Origin: Canna indica
Taxonomy: Eukaryota > Streptophyta > Magnoliopsida > Zingiberales > Cannaceae
Assembly (NCBI GenBank): GCA_034359265.1
Contig: CP136890.1
Location: 52,128,501-52,192,500 of the forward strand
Length of the DNA stretch: 64,000 nucleotides
Direction: 5' to 3'
Below, one piece after another: positions 47,560 through 58,813 of the stretch. Under the pieces are notes generated by a model. It was not told the DNA's origin. It made no database searches and saw only the letters and a list, made by a program, of their open reading frames with translations. A program made the translations under genes and the position numbers. How positions within the stretch are numbered: position 1 is the stretch's first letter; each line of letters starts with the position of its first letter.

Positions 47560-48460
47560 CCCTAACCTTATTGCATTTAAAGCAGGCATCCGAGCGGCCA
47601 AAACAAGCCCCCTAGTGCCTCCAGTTACAGCGACCACACTGCGGCATATTTGACTTCTGAGAAACACCCCCTGACCCTGCCGGCCTCCCTGTCCCGGACC
47701 CTAGGACTCCATGGCCCCGGCTACCACCCTGCTCTCGGCTCTGCTAGTGATCTGCGATAGCTACAGTCCCCTCAGAGTGACCCGGTCGGGCTCCAGATCC
47801 TTGCGGCCGAAATTTCTTCTTGGTTGGTCTGTCATTCCTCTTGAACGACACCAAAGCTTCCTTCCGAAAGGCCTCATCCACCACTCGGGCAAGAGTGGAA
47901 TCCTTGGTGTAGTGGATGAGCTTGCCTATTTGAGGCCTCAAGCCCAACGAACTTCTTGACCCTGGCGGTCTCAGATGCCACTAGGCTCAGATGATATTTG
48001 GTAAGTCGGTTAAATTTCGTCTCATACTCTGACACTGACATGCCACCAGACTGGCACAACATTTCAAAGTATCGTGCTCGCTTGTTACGAACACTCATTG
48101 GCAAGTACTGTTCTACCACAACTGCCCTAAACTCTTCCGAGGTGGGAGGAGGCGCGCCTGTTGCCTTGTGAACCCTCCAAGTGTGCAGCTAGACCTTTGC
48201 CGATCCCGTCATCTGTAGCCCGACCATACGAGCCGCTACTTCCGATGAGCACCCCAATTCCAGGCATAGTTCGTAGCAGTCCCCCAGAAACTCAGTGACT
48301 TCCATCTGTCGGTCTGTTCTGGTGAATTCTAGCGGCTTCAACTTTACGAAATCTACATAAGATGGGTCTCCTGGAACCGTGATCGTCGGTGCTATTGTCT
48401 CGGCTACCTCCGATACCACCGAAACCACAGGTACAGGCTACGGCGGTGGCTACTGCTGCC
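47560..48460 (-). pseudogene. Gypsy-1 gag
   Basis: Retrotransposon Gag in several frames: VKLKPLEFTRTDRQMEVTEF and LGCSSEVAARMVGLQMTGSA (48189-48428), then MVEQYLPMSVRNKRARYFEM and GGMSVSEYETKFNRLTKYHL (47874-48119). A zinc-knuckle region lies near 47560-47650 with two Cys-rich motifs and a stop between. A Pro/Gln-rich, uninterpreted stretch precedes it to about 48650. Broken by a stop at 48189 and a frameshift near 47945. Confidence 0.8.
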
Positions 48461-48861
48461 GCATCTGATGTCTCAACTCTTGCTCTCTAAGGATCGCCTC
48501 TATTAATTGAGCAACCTAAGCTTGCAGTTGATCAACCGTGGAATTTTGTCCCTGCTCTTTGGACTGCTCTCTTTCCCTACCCCTGCCTCGGCCTCGGCCC
48601 CAGTGAATAATCGAATTACTGCCACTACCGCTCAGTGCAACATTATGTGTCTCCATCACACTAACATAGAGAAAAAGAAACAATTCTCACGTTAACATAA
48701 ATAATTCATTCAACTGTAATTTAAATTACTAACCGCATGGTGCACTGAGTGCAGTCACGGTTGCCAGATCTCGTAGCATACCTATACCGTATGTCAACAC
48801 GCTAGCATATGTCTCATACGGTACCCAACTCCTAGTCGTAGTAGTCAAGACCTAATCAAAA

Positions 48862-48873
48862 GCTCTGATACCA
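48862..48873 (-). other. Gypsy-1 primer-binding site
   Basis: gctctgatacca, tggtatcagagc on the minus strand, four bases from the 5' LTR edge. Confidence 0.9.
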
Positions 48874-48877
48874 ACTT

Positions 48878-51274
48878 TATCACGCCCCAACTCAGGGTCG
48901 CGTGACCGCCTAGGGTTTATGTCCTACCCTGAAGCCTACCACATACACTGAATAACAAAATACAGAGAATACACATCAACCAGAAAACATACAAGTAGAA
49001 GAACACGACACAAACTTTTATTTGATTGAAAGAATGTTTCGAACAATTTTTAAAAGAGTTGTAAGAACAAACCAACTATTAAGAACAACTTGAGTTAAAA
49101 GTCAAATAAATGTTTTCAAATTAAACATGACTCGGTGTATATAAAGAAACAACCCTAGACCAGACTACGACTACTGGGCGCTGCTACGAGATCTACGCCA
49201 CTGCCTGCCCTCCAACTGCACCATGACTCCAAGCCTCACCTCACTGGTCGGGCTTTGTAAAAACAAGAGAAATAAATCGTGAGTCCACATGGGACTCAGT
49301 GAGCGGTCCTTCCGAACCTCCACATAAATCCCCACTAACAACATGTATATAAGTCAGCAAATTTATAAATTTAGGGATCTAATCTAGTCATGATATGACA
49401 ACCGATCCAAACGCCGTCCTGCATAAACCATACAACCGGCCAAAATGGCCCTACCAGACTGGGCAACACTCGGCCACTAGAACCTGTTCGAGAACTGGTG
49501 GCTCGGCTCTGCTCGGCCTTTACCACAAAATAATGATTCGGCCTCACGGCCCACATGTCACATAAGGAAAGTTAGAGCAATCACCGATCCGTCGATTGGG
49601 ATGGTCAACTAGTCTCAGGAACCTACTAGGTTAGGGATAGCTAGTCTCATCCATCTCGGGTCTACCGTCAGTGTGGCCCACTGACGGAATCACAAGACCC
49701 TTTGCCACCCGGGTCTAACACCTAGCGGACCCGCTGGTGTAATCTCAAGACCCTAATCAACTGCCGAGTCAAGCACTAGTCGTTCCGACCGTCCATGCTT
49801 CTCAGCCGATCATCACAATTACAATACACAAGCACAGTGTTCTAAAGTTTCCTTATTTAACCCCCGGGCATTCACCCGTATCCTGCCCCCTCATTCCGGG
49901 CCATACCAGCCGCACGCTAATGCCCGCTGATTATTTCCTAGGTGGGAAACCTAGCTTATCTGCATTCAAGTTTTCCCGATAATGTAAGCACCCTATAATT
50001 TCCTTATAGGTATCTAGCGTCATTCGCCAGATTCCTTAAGTGTAAATTACATGTCATAAGCATAGAAATGTCTGAATACAAATATGTCACAACACATAAG
50101 TTATAAGGGAAGTATTCTACAATTACTACCATAAATAATAACATGCTTTCAATAATAAGGTAACTAAATTCTGCATTTAATCGATAAATTCCAGAAAGGT
50201 AATAATTGGACTAACATAGTAAGAATTCAATACTAATAAAATTAAGGGAGGAAATTTCTTAAGATGATATGTCATACGAAATTCTAACCATATGTACACT
50301 ATCAAAAACATTTCCTTATAGCATGATGTTCTCAATCTATCAATACTAACATTTCATATAATAATTGAGTGATCCATATGAAATCAAGGATTTAATACCC
50401 TATATGTGAATGTGAAACAAATCAAACCCTTTTCCCCTCCTCATAAGTACTCAGCCGAGCCTACCCAAGGCTGCTCATGCTTGGCCGAGAGAAACCAGGG
50501 TAGGGACAAAGGTCCTCGACCATGGTTGGGAGAAGTCAAGTCATCAATCGCGAGAAAAACTCAATCCGAGGGCTTCCGACCACTCTAAGAAATTTGGGGA
50601 AATTTTGGCATGACCTTTCTCCTTTTTCCTTTATGTGGCCGGCCCTAATCATCAAGAAAAACGAGCATCTAAAACGAGAATTCATACATCGTTGAAGAAC
50701 ATGATTTAGGAATTCAAAAAACATCATTGATCAACAAGAAACAACGCACAAAATCTCGATTCATCGCTTCTACATGGTTCGGCCACACGCTTCACCCTAC
50801 CAACAGAGGTTCGACCACTCACCTTAAGATCAAGGAAGAAGGATGGACGAGCGACGACGATCTCGATCTTTCCAACAATGGCTCGAATTCGATGTCGACC
50901 CCAAGTTTTCCCCTCCTCCCTCTCGCTTGTCGGGCTGCGTGCGGCTCCAATGATGAGCTGCACAACTACTAGGGGGATGAGGGATTTATTCCCTCATTTT
51001 CCCTTGACCATTTTCCCCCTTCCACTCACTTAGCCCCTACTCGACTCGACCCGAGCCCGATTCGAGCCCTGACTCGATCCACGAACACGATTTTGGACTT
51101 GACTCTACTAAATCATCTTATGATTAAGAAGGAAGGAGCATTTATCAAATAAAATTTTATAGGACTTAAATTATACCTTCTACTCGCGGTGATTTCGCGA
51201 CTCGACTCGAGTAACTCCCGATCCGGTGCGTTGCACCAAAATAAGTTTTCTATTAGGAAACCTCGGGTCTTACA
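48878..51274 (-). mobile_element. Gypsy-1 5' LTR
   Basis: 2397 bp. The inner edge is tatcacgcccc (a G-to-A change in the terminal tg); the outer edge gggtcttaca is followed by ctcct. Close to the 3' LTR throughout. Confidence 0.92.
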
Positions 51275-51835
51275 CTCCTTTAGTGTGATCATGTGTGACT
51301 CCACTCACAAGTTAAGATTGATGTCTAGCAACGTGTCATGACTGCCTAGATAGTGTGAGGTTCAATCGACAGGGGTCGAACGCCATTCAGTGATTAGTTA
51401 CCGTTTAACTAAGTCCCTTAGTTACCATGTCCCGAATACGACTAGGGTACGAAAGAAGTGTCAAATTCTAATTCCGATTCATATGTATTCTGCATACCAA
51501 GCCGTCGTCTCAATAATGACATGTTAGAAACCCGTTTTCGACATTCATATCTACTATGGCCAGAGATTCCTGAGTCGATATTTGCAGGGACACATAGGAC
51601 ATTATCTCCTGTCGCTAGGAGTAACTAATTTCATATTGGTTGCTCACACACCTCCATGGATGATTTCCCATGCCTAGAGGTATCTAGCACATGACACTGA
51701 AAGCCACGTAAGGATAAGTCCAAAACAATGGGTCGACACTCACAAGGTAACCATGACAACCTCAGGTCCAATGACTGCTTGCACCTACTATCACCCGAGG
51801 AATATCCTATCGACACTCATGTAAGGATTCTATTA

Positions 51836-52120
51836 CACTACAAAAAAATATGGTATCACCAACAGATTAAATTCGTTGGTAATAGTCAAAAATCCGTTGG
51901 TAATAGTCAAGAATCCGTTGGTAATACTAATACCAACGGATTTTCATTTGTAAAATCCGTTGGTGATACTATGCTAGGTATTACCAACGGATATTACTAT
52001 GCTAGGTAAAATCCGTTGATAAAGATATATTTGTTGGTAATTACCAACAAATGAGTTGGTAATTTTGTTGGTAATACCAACAAAATTAATTTGTTGGTGA
52101 AAGTATGTTTTCTTGTAGTG
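51836..52120. mobile_element. 285-bp mini-CACTA element, TSD tta
   Basis: cactacaaaaaaatat... and ...ttttcttgtagtg are inverted CACTA-type ends, with tta duplicated at 51833-51835 and 52121-52123. The empty site is visible in the related LTR at about 13790 (ccattatgtg, one tta). The interior consists of repeated accaacggatt/aatccgttggt motifs in both orientations, typical sub-terminal binding-site arrays. No coding capacity. Its TIR differs from CACTA-1/2, so a different CACTA family would mobilise it. Confidence 0.95.
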
Positions 52121-53319
52121 TTATGTGTTCCTTGTGTAGGTCCGTTCAGTGAACTCATTCCCTAATGAGCTATTACACTTATACGTTAAATGACGGCTCA
52201 TATGTAACTATGAGATCAGCAAGTTTGTGTTGCAAAACCGTAAATCTAGAGGCACAAGAAATGTATAGTTAGATGTTATTTCGGTCTAGAAGCCAGGTTT
52301 TTGATTCCTTTAAATGGACATCATGGTGTACGGACAAGAAAATATTATATTATGTTTCCTTCTAATCAAGTACCTTGAACTTCTTTATTCTTGTTATATT
52401 TTGTTACTATTAGTGGTAATTATTATTTTTTTGCTTTGATGGTTCAGAAATGAAGATTAAATGAAAATCTCGAAACTTTCTCTGTTGATTTGGATCCCAC
52501 TTGCTTATTTTGTGATGATTTTGTTTTTTGCTTTGTATAACTTGGATCATACTCCCATTCACCTCTATGAATTGTCCATAGTTCTAGCAGTATGCATTAG
52601 AAGTTTGCTAAGAATTCCACTAAAAAACTTATTTTGTTTCTAAATAAATTTTAGCGCCCTTAAGTATTGTTTATTGTTTTTGGACGGTAGATTGTGTTAT
52701 TGCTCTTAAAATATTGAGTCTTCACTTGGATCATTTTTATGGACGGTAGATTTTTTTACTTCCAAAAAGAAGTAAAAAAGACATCTGAATTGACAACTTT
52801 GCATTGAATTATTTTTTTCTAGTTTTTTTTTCTCATCAATTCATTTCACTTGGCCTAGAGTTCAAAGTTGAGATCACCAGGAAGGGGAGGATAGGCTTAT
52901 AGTGTTTCCTATGGAAATAAAAAGTGTCAGAATACTCTTATGGTTGACCCTTAAGTTGTCTAAAGACACCAAACTTTATTTTTTTTTTCTTTTTCTTTTT
53001 CCTTTGTCAGAATACTCTTATTGTGGCAGATGTTGCTTTAATGTGTTTTCAATAGTTTTATTGTTCTTATGCATATGACTTAGTTTTGTTGTTCTTATGC
53101 ATGTGATTTAGTTTTCTTTGGACACCTACTATTTTTGGTGAATTGGTGAATTGTTTAGATGAATTGTGATTGATAATAATGTGTTTTCAATATAAATCTA
53201 TAGCTTGTTCTACTCGAGACGAATGGAACTATTATTGGTGAATTGTTTCTCATTGTCAATATGATTTCCTAATGTACAATGAGAACTGTAAATTGCCTCG
53301 TTATATTGAATTCTGCACA

Positions 53320-53485
53320 GAATTGTTATATTGAATTCTGTGGAGAGAGGGGAATTTCCATAGCTTGTTCTTATGCACATAAGTATAATTTCCATGTCTA
53401 TAGCTTGTTCTTTTGCCTTATGTGCAAAAGATTATGCACATAAGGGGAATTTCAATATAAATCTATAGCTTGTTCTTATGCACAG
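53320..53485 (+). repeat. Short direct repeats, ctatagcttgttcttatgcac
   Basis: The phrase atagcttgttctt-tgca recurs at about 53361, 53401 and 53463, with gcacataag and aatttcca/aatataaatctatag between; an earlier single copy is at 53203. Confidence 0.75.
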
Positions 53486-54866
53486 ACTGTAAATTTCCAT
53501 GTCTGCTTCCTTCACGCTCTACATAAGTATAATTCAACACAAGATGAAACTTTATTTCCTTCACATGAATTTGACTGCCCTCATTTGTTCATCTCCATAT
53601 AGCACATGGACCATTCCCTAATCCATATAAACCAGCAATGTTAAGCCTACCCATGCAGCCTACTCCTGATATGGCATTGTCTTCTCAGAACAAAAGAAGT
53701 TACTGCCAAAGAATTAATAGCAATCAGATCATTAGATCTAAATGAGGTTTACAATTGTTTTAATCATGGATAAATAGTTTCAGATAATAAACCCTAGCCT
53801 AACTTTTAGAAAGTTTTGTCCTTCTTAGGAGTGAATTGACACATGATGGCCAAGCAAAGGGCATCAGTGCCCTACTATGTAGTCTTCTTTTTGGCTTTCT
53901 ATTTTCCCAATTTCTAAAGAAAGAAAAAATAGAAAATATATGGTGCCACAAACCAGTAACGTACAGGATAAGGTGCTTTGCAAAATTGTGTTGAACTTAT
54001 ATACCTGGTAAAAAAAAAGTCTTGTGGTAAATTGAAACAGCTAAATGGGTTTCAGAAAAGTTTTACAGCATGAGATTATTGACAAGTTTTTACGGCTGAA
54101 AGAGAGTTTAAGAGGGAGACATAAGATAGCATGGTACAGTGCAACAAAAGTAGCAGGAAAGATAGAGAATATGAGTATGAAGAGAGAACATGAAACAAGA
54201 GGTGAAAAGGTAAAAGCAATAATTTTAATGGAGAGAAAGGGAAAAATAGTATGTATATCAGTTTATTTTGGGCATGGGTATTTTGGGACTTTAAACACAG
54301 CAGTAATAATGGCAAATGACAGAAGGAGTAGAAGGGAGAGGACAAGCACACCTCTCTCTTCAAAACCAAAACGTAACGTCTCAAAGCCATCCCCTCTCTT
54401 CCAAGTGGAGAGCGACCTCTGAAGCAGTGTAGAAACCAAACCTCGTTATCTGTGGAGTATCAGTGTTATCACTAAAAAGAAAACCCAGTGTAAATCAAAC
54501 CTATCTTTCAATATTTGTTCTGGGGCTAGTCCACCACTACCAGCATCACTCCCTGGCACACTGTTAGCTCCTACTGAAAACAAACCTTGAGCAGATATGC
54601 TCTGAAATATCTGCAATTGACCAAATAATTTAGATCTCAGAACTCCCAATTGATTATGTAGTTCATAATTCCAGTAGCTACTTGATTTCATGTGTAAATA
54701 TGTTGTCTTCTTTAGTTATCTACTTGATTTCATGTGTAAATTAATGGATGTAATGGATATATACTAAATATAAATTGGTGTTTCCTTTCTCTTCCTCTTC
54801 CACCTTGATAACTATTCTTGCTCTTGCTCTTGTTCTTGTGTTGCCCTTTTGATTTTTGATGTTGTA

Positions 54867-55075
54867 CTGGAGAAGAATCATCGTGGTGTTTCCTTTATCT
54901 TCTTATTTCTGTACGTGCTCTTGTTCTTATTTCTGTACTGGAGAAGAATCATCTTGGTGTTTCCTTTATCTTCTTAATTAGTTCTTGTTCTTATTTCTGT
55001 ACGTGCTCTTGTTCTTATTTCTGTACCGGAGAAGAATCATCTTGGTGTTTCCTTTATCTTCTTATTTCAAGTCAT
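54867..55075 (+). repeat. 70-90-bp tandem repeat
   Basis: ggagaagaatcatc(g/t)tggtg begins units at about 54867, 54938 and 55026, each followed by tttcctttatcttctta and ttcttatttctgtacgtg-like sequence. Confidence 0.85.
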
Positions 55076-55470
55076 CATCAACCAGGATAGTATAATCACT
55101 CTCAGTGCATAAAACATGGGGAAGATAAGTAAAAAACTGAACTTATGATAGCACAATCAGTATAAAAAGATTACATTTCAATATTTTCATATATTCACTA
55201 TGAAACAAGATGAAGGTCAAACAGGATAAGTAAAAAAAAATGCTCTTTCATAAGAGAGAGTTGGAAAAAGAAAGAGCATAGAGATAGCTAACAGAGGATG
55301 CAGGGACTTTGCCACTTAGGAGATATAGGTGATGCTCTAGTCTTAAAGTTCTTAGCTCATCAGAAGGCTTCAACTAATTGCTCAAACAATTAGTTCCCCA
55401 ACAATTGAACTGCTGAAAAGTTGCAAATAAGAGAGATAACATTGTCGCAATTTATCTCTCATTAAACAAT

Positions 55471-55610
55471 TTTTAGGCAAAGTGACCTAAAAATATAGGT
55501 CACTTTACCTAAAATATTGATCTAGAATGTGGCTTGTAATATTTAAAACATAGTTTATTCTATCCTAATGCAAACAGTATTCAAAATATTGATTTTGAAT
55601 ATTGTTTGCA
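55471..55610. repeat. Two adjacent short palindromes
   Basis: 55471-55514 pairs ttttaggcaaagtgaccta with taggtcactttacctaaaa; 55569-55610 pairs tgcaaacagtattcaaaat with attttgaatattgtttgca (one mismatch). Either may be a small MITE remnant. Confidence 0.8.
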
Positions 55611-56322
55611 TTTTCAAATGAGTATAAACTCACTATTCTATTCAGGTCCTAATCTAGTATCCATTAAATATTTTCTACAATTAATAAGTTGTGGTTAATT
55701 AATTTATCACTAAATATGTGTCAAAGCAAAGTTTTGATGATTGTGCTATTTCTTTTGCAGGTTGGTTCTTGTTGCCACTATCAAGGTACAAAAAAATTCC
55801 TACATGTTTCAATCTTGTTCATTGGCTGTTCTCATTTATACTAGATTGACAGTTGAAGTGCACAAATTGAATGTTATTATTTGTTTGAGGATTTTTTTTC
55901 AGTGCTACTGTAGGTTTAATGAATTTCTTAATTTTACATGTTTTTAATGTTCTTGAATCATGTATGAGCTGGGCTATAAAAGCTTGTTTATGTTGTTCTT
56001 GAAGCATGGAAATATTCAAATAATTAGGCTGCTAAGCATGGAAGCTTGTTTATGTTGTTCTTGTTTGTGCTTGTTGAAATTTTATAGACATTGAATTCAG
56101 TATCAGTTTGACATCACTTTGTCGGTATAATTTTAGGATTGAAATTGAAAATAATATTATGATTCACGAGTTGATCAAGTGACACGAACTTATCGACCGT
56201 TGGATCATAAATTTTTTTACAATACCTTAGATCCGTTCGGAGATCGTATCGTCATCTATAAGAAGTACAAAACTTATAGATTCTTTACGATTTCTAAATT
56301 GTCCTTGATCAGACAGTTTGGG

Positions 56323-56520
56323 ATCAAAATTATTTTACTTGTAGTTAATTTTTTTTTTTTAACATTCATTTCAGTTTGAAATTCTAGCAAATATCCCTTG
56401 TTCTCCAAGTATGCGTCCAGATGATATGCATACTTGGAGAACTATAAGGAAATACTGCCGGAATTTCGACTGAAATTGAATGTTAAAAAGAATATTTAAA
56501 TGCAAGTAGAATAATTTGAT
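56323..56520 (+). ncRNA. CACTA-3 long fold-back upstream of tnpD
   Basis: Left arm atcaaaattattttacttg... pairs with right arm ...aagtagaataatttgat; further in, taacattcatttcagt pairs with actgaaattgaatgtta. The terminal stem gttctccaagtatgc/gcatacttggagaac is perfect, around gtccagatgatat. It ends 77 nt before the tnpD ATG at 56598. Confidence 0.7.
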
Positions 56521-56597
56521 TTCTGAATGGAATAGGACCACCCCACCTATGAATATTTCTAAAGAAGTAATTGTTGTGATATATCACGTACAGAATC

Positions 56598-57890
56598 ATG
56601 ACGGAAGATCGTAGTCGGATGTACCGTGGAGGTTTACTTGAAGAATTCAAGAGCGGTGTTCAGGAATTTTTGAATTTCGCATATTCAAATCCGTAATTTG
56701 TCAGTGTTAACAAAATCAGATGTCTGTGTCGTCGGTGTGTCAACTTGTTTTTGCTAGACCGACATGCAGTGACATTACACCTATACAGAAATGGTTTCAT
56801 GAATTGTTACTATCGATGGATTTCACACGGGGAGTCAATCATAGAGGCATATCATCGCATGAATTAGGAGGCCAGTCGTCTAATATTGGATCTTCGTCCG
56901 TAACTCATACAACATCCGTTGAGCAGCTGTATCGAAATATGGTCTTGGATGCTCTGGGCGGTCGTGAATTCCAAAGGTTGCCAATGCTTCCCACAGAATT
57001 AGGAGGTCAGTTGTCAAGTACTGAAGTGACAATGGTTATGGAGTATGAGCCACAAGTAGAACCAGAAATTCAAATGGAATTACCAAATCCAAAAGCAGCA
57101 CAGTTTTATGATTTATTGAAAGCTACAGATGAACCATTGTATGAAGGTTGTGATAAATATTCAAAGTTGTCAATAATGACTCAAATGTTAAACATTAAGT
57201 CTGACTGCAACGTAACTGAGATAACATATAATCGATTTTCCGATCTATTTCACAAAGCGTTGCCTAAAGATAACAAACTGGAGGACAGTTTCTATAAGAT
57301 GAAAAAGATGATGAAGAGACTTGGTCTAGGGTATCAAAAAATTCATGCATGTCAGAACAACTACAGTCTCTATTACCGTGAATACGCAGACTTGACCTAG
57401 TGTCCAACATGTGAACATCCACGGTACAAAGAGAAATCTTCGAGTAGGCAGAAAGATATACCGTTTAAGGTTCTTCGGTATTTTCGATAATTCCCAGATT
57501 GAAGCGGTTGTTAATGTTTGGAAAAACAGCCCAACATATGATACGGCATGCTAAGAGTCGTGATCCGAATGTTATGACTCACCCGTCTGATAGTGAAGCA
57601 TGGAAACATTTTGATCGATGTTATCCATCATTTGCAAGTGATCCTAGAAATGTCAGACTAGGGTTATGTACTGATGGGTTCAATCCATTCGGTCAATCAT
57701 CCACTTCATATTCTGTTTGGCCGGTGCTCCTCACAGCCTACAATTTGCCGCCGTCGATGTGCATGAAAGATGATTTCATATTTTTGAGTATGGTAATCTC
57801 AGGACCAAGGGGACCAAGAAAAGAATTGGATGTGTTCCTTCGACCGTTAATTGACGATTTAAAGAACTTGATGATGTTGTACCACCACCA
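56598..57890 (+). pseudogene. CACTA-3 tnpD, N-terminal ~430 residues, broken
   Basis: Starts ATG 56598 (MTEDRSRMYRG, FLNFAYSNP), with a stop at about 56695. The clearest frame (56720-57400) carries LPNPKAAQFYDLLKATDEPL, TQMLNIKSDCNVTEITYNRF and KMMKRLGLGYQKIHACQNNY. A stop at 57398 replaces the residue before CP.C, another falls at 57488, and 57499 onward has SDSEAWKHFDRCYPSFASDP, LGLCTDGFNPFGQSSTSYSV and YNLPPSMCMKDDFIFLSMVI. The match ends after LRPLIDDLKNL, at a deletion junction with the second gene. Confidence 0.88.
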
Positions 57891-58024
57891 CCTGCACTAG
57901 CTGTGGCGGATGTTGTACCACCACCAGCTCGAGTTCGTCGTGGGCCTAATCGGGGGGGGGGGGGGGGGGGTTGATGCACCTTCATCGTCCGACCAACGTC
58001 GGCGGATATCGCTGAATGGTTTAA
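57866..58024 (+). pseudogene. CACTA-3 second-gene first exon
   Basis: Directly follows the truncated tnpD: Pro/Val-rich, then RVRRGPNR, the same motif as RRRPRGPNR in CACTA-1 and CACTA-2, a 19-base G run (57952-57970), SSDQRRRIS and a gtaagt donor at about 58025. The rest of the gene is not seen because CACTA-2 interrupts the intron and continues beyond the window. Confidence 0.7.
57952..57970. repeat. 19-base G homopolymer in CACTA-3
   Basis: Follows the GPNR codons; likely slippage or an assembly artefact. Confidence 0.9.
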
Positions 58025-58097
58025 AGTAAGTAAACTAATTTATTTATTATAATTGTTAATAATTAATTGTTACTTATAACACTACTAGAAACTTGAT

Positions 58098-58384
58098 CTT
58101 CAGCAATGGCTATCAGCAACGGCCGCTCAAGCCGTTGCTATTTGCAACGGCATTCTTACGGCCGCCCGAGCCGTTGCAGATATCTGTATCTGCAACGGCG
58201 TTCTAACGGAAAACCGAGCCGTTGCGGATTATTTTAATTATCAGCAACGGCTTTCTGACGGAAAGGCGAGCCGTTGCTGATTTTTTAATCTTCGGCAACG
58301 GCTTACTAACGGATAAGTGAGCCGTTGCTGATGATAACTTATCAGCAACGGCGTTCTAACGGGCGAGTGAGCCGTTGCTGATAA
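58098..58384 (+). repeat. CACTA-2 sub-terminal inverted-motif array
   Basis: Six units of (ca)gcaacggc followed 15-20 bp later by gccgttgc(tga), evenly spaced up to the TATA box. Such arrays near both ends are the binding sites for the TnpA-type protein in En/Spm. Each unit is itself a potential small hairpin. Confidence 0.9.
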
Positions 58385-58385
58385 G

Positions 58386-58395
58386 TTTATATAGG
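58386..58395 (+). promoter_or_regulatory. CACTA-2 TATA box
   Basis: tttatatagg right after the sub-terminal array and about 30 bp before ctctcgcgcccgacccttc, which is conserved in CACTA-1 (21689-21705), as expected for the transcript start. The CACTA-1 counterpart is cttttttattt-like and weaker. Confidence 0.6.
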
Positions 58396-58813
58396 GCACG
58401 CTCTCGCGCCCGACCCTTCTTCCTCCCGCTGCTGCCGCCGCCGCTCCTGCCGACGCCTCTCGCCGCTGCTGCCGACGCCTCTCGCCGACGCCTCTCGCCG
58501 CTGCTGTCGGTATGTTGATCGGCCGGCCGGCTCTCACTATGTTTCGGCCGGAGAGGTTAAAATCCGACCGAAACCCTATTTCTAGGGTTTCGGCCGGCGG
58601 CGGTCGGCCTATGGCCGCCGCCGGACCTTCTACAGTGGCCGGACAGTGTGTCCGGCCACTGTACGCCGGCACCGGAGGGTGGACTCCGGCGCCGGAATTT
58701 ATATATATATATTTTATTATTTTGAAATTGTTAATTAATTATTTTATAAATGTTAATTAATTGTTTAGATTAATTGTTTAATTTGTTAGATTAATTATTA
58801 GGGTTTAGATTAA

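Larger units (their letters stand above)
41567..51274 (-). mobile_element. Gypsy-1: nearly full-length Tekay-like chromovirus, TSD ctcct
   Basis: 9708 bp with LTRs at 41567-43918 and 48878-51274 and the perfect duplication ctcct (41562-41566, 51275-51279). On the minus strand: primer site (48862-48873), gag, protease, reverse transcriptase, RNase H, integrase and a chromodomain-like end, then the purine tract (43919-43932). LTR copies differ at roughly one base in 15-20 where I compared them. Stops, frameshifts and a protease change make it non-autonomous. Confidence 0.95.
40283..52221 (-). mobile_element. Minus-strand E-type LTR, split by Gypsy-1 and a mini-CACTA, truncated
   Basis: 40283-41566 and 51275-52221 together match the element E 3' LTR reversed. 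The left end tgtttggatgagg corresponds to the LTR terminus; the right end stops about 290 bp short of the LTR start, at gagatcag (52219). Near 41360-41400 it shows the intact CACTA-1 target region, confirming that insertion. No internal sequence of the element adjoins it. Confidence 0.8.
52222..56158. other. AT-rich unassigned tract
   Basis: No LTR, TIR or transposon protein recognised. It holds short tandem repeats (53320-53480; 54867-55075), poly-T tracts and two fold-backs (55471-55610). The longest frame (54045-54422, 125 codons, Lys/Arg-rich) has no recognisable domain. Pyrimidine-rich, T-rich composition with possible splice-like sites (ttttgcag at 55752) resembles plant intron or promoter sequence. 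It could be host low-copy DNA, or host sequence captured by CACTA-3, whose 5' end is not otherwise found. Confidence 0.4.
56159..58079 (+). mobile_element. CACTA-3: deleted En/Spm fragment hosting CACTA-2
   Basis: Similarity to CACTA-2 starts at about 56159 (cgagttgatca...) and runs through the fold-back, a broken tnpD and a fusion to the second gene, whose first intron donor (gtaagt at 58025) is followed by the CACTA-2 insertion at 58080. No 5' TIR, sub-terminal array or 26-bp repeats were found upstream, so its left end is lost or replaced by the 52222-56158 tract. Confidence 0.8.

Noticed and set aside
54045..54422. 125-codon frame in the unassigned tract, as a host gene
   Set aside because: No domain recognised, basic low-complexity composition, an opposite-strand frame of similar length, and no flanking exon structure that I can support.
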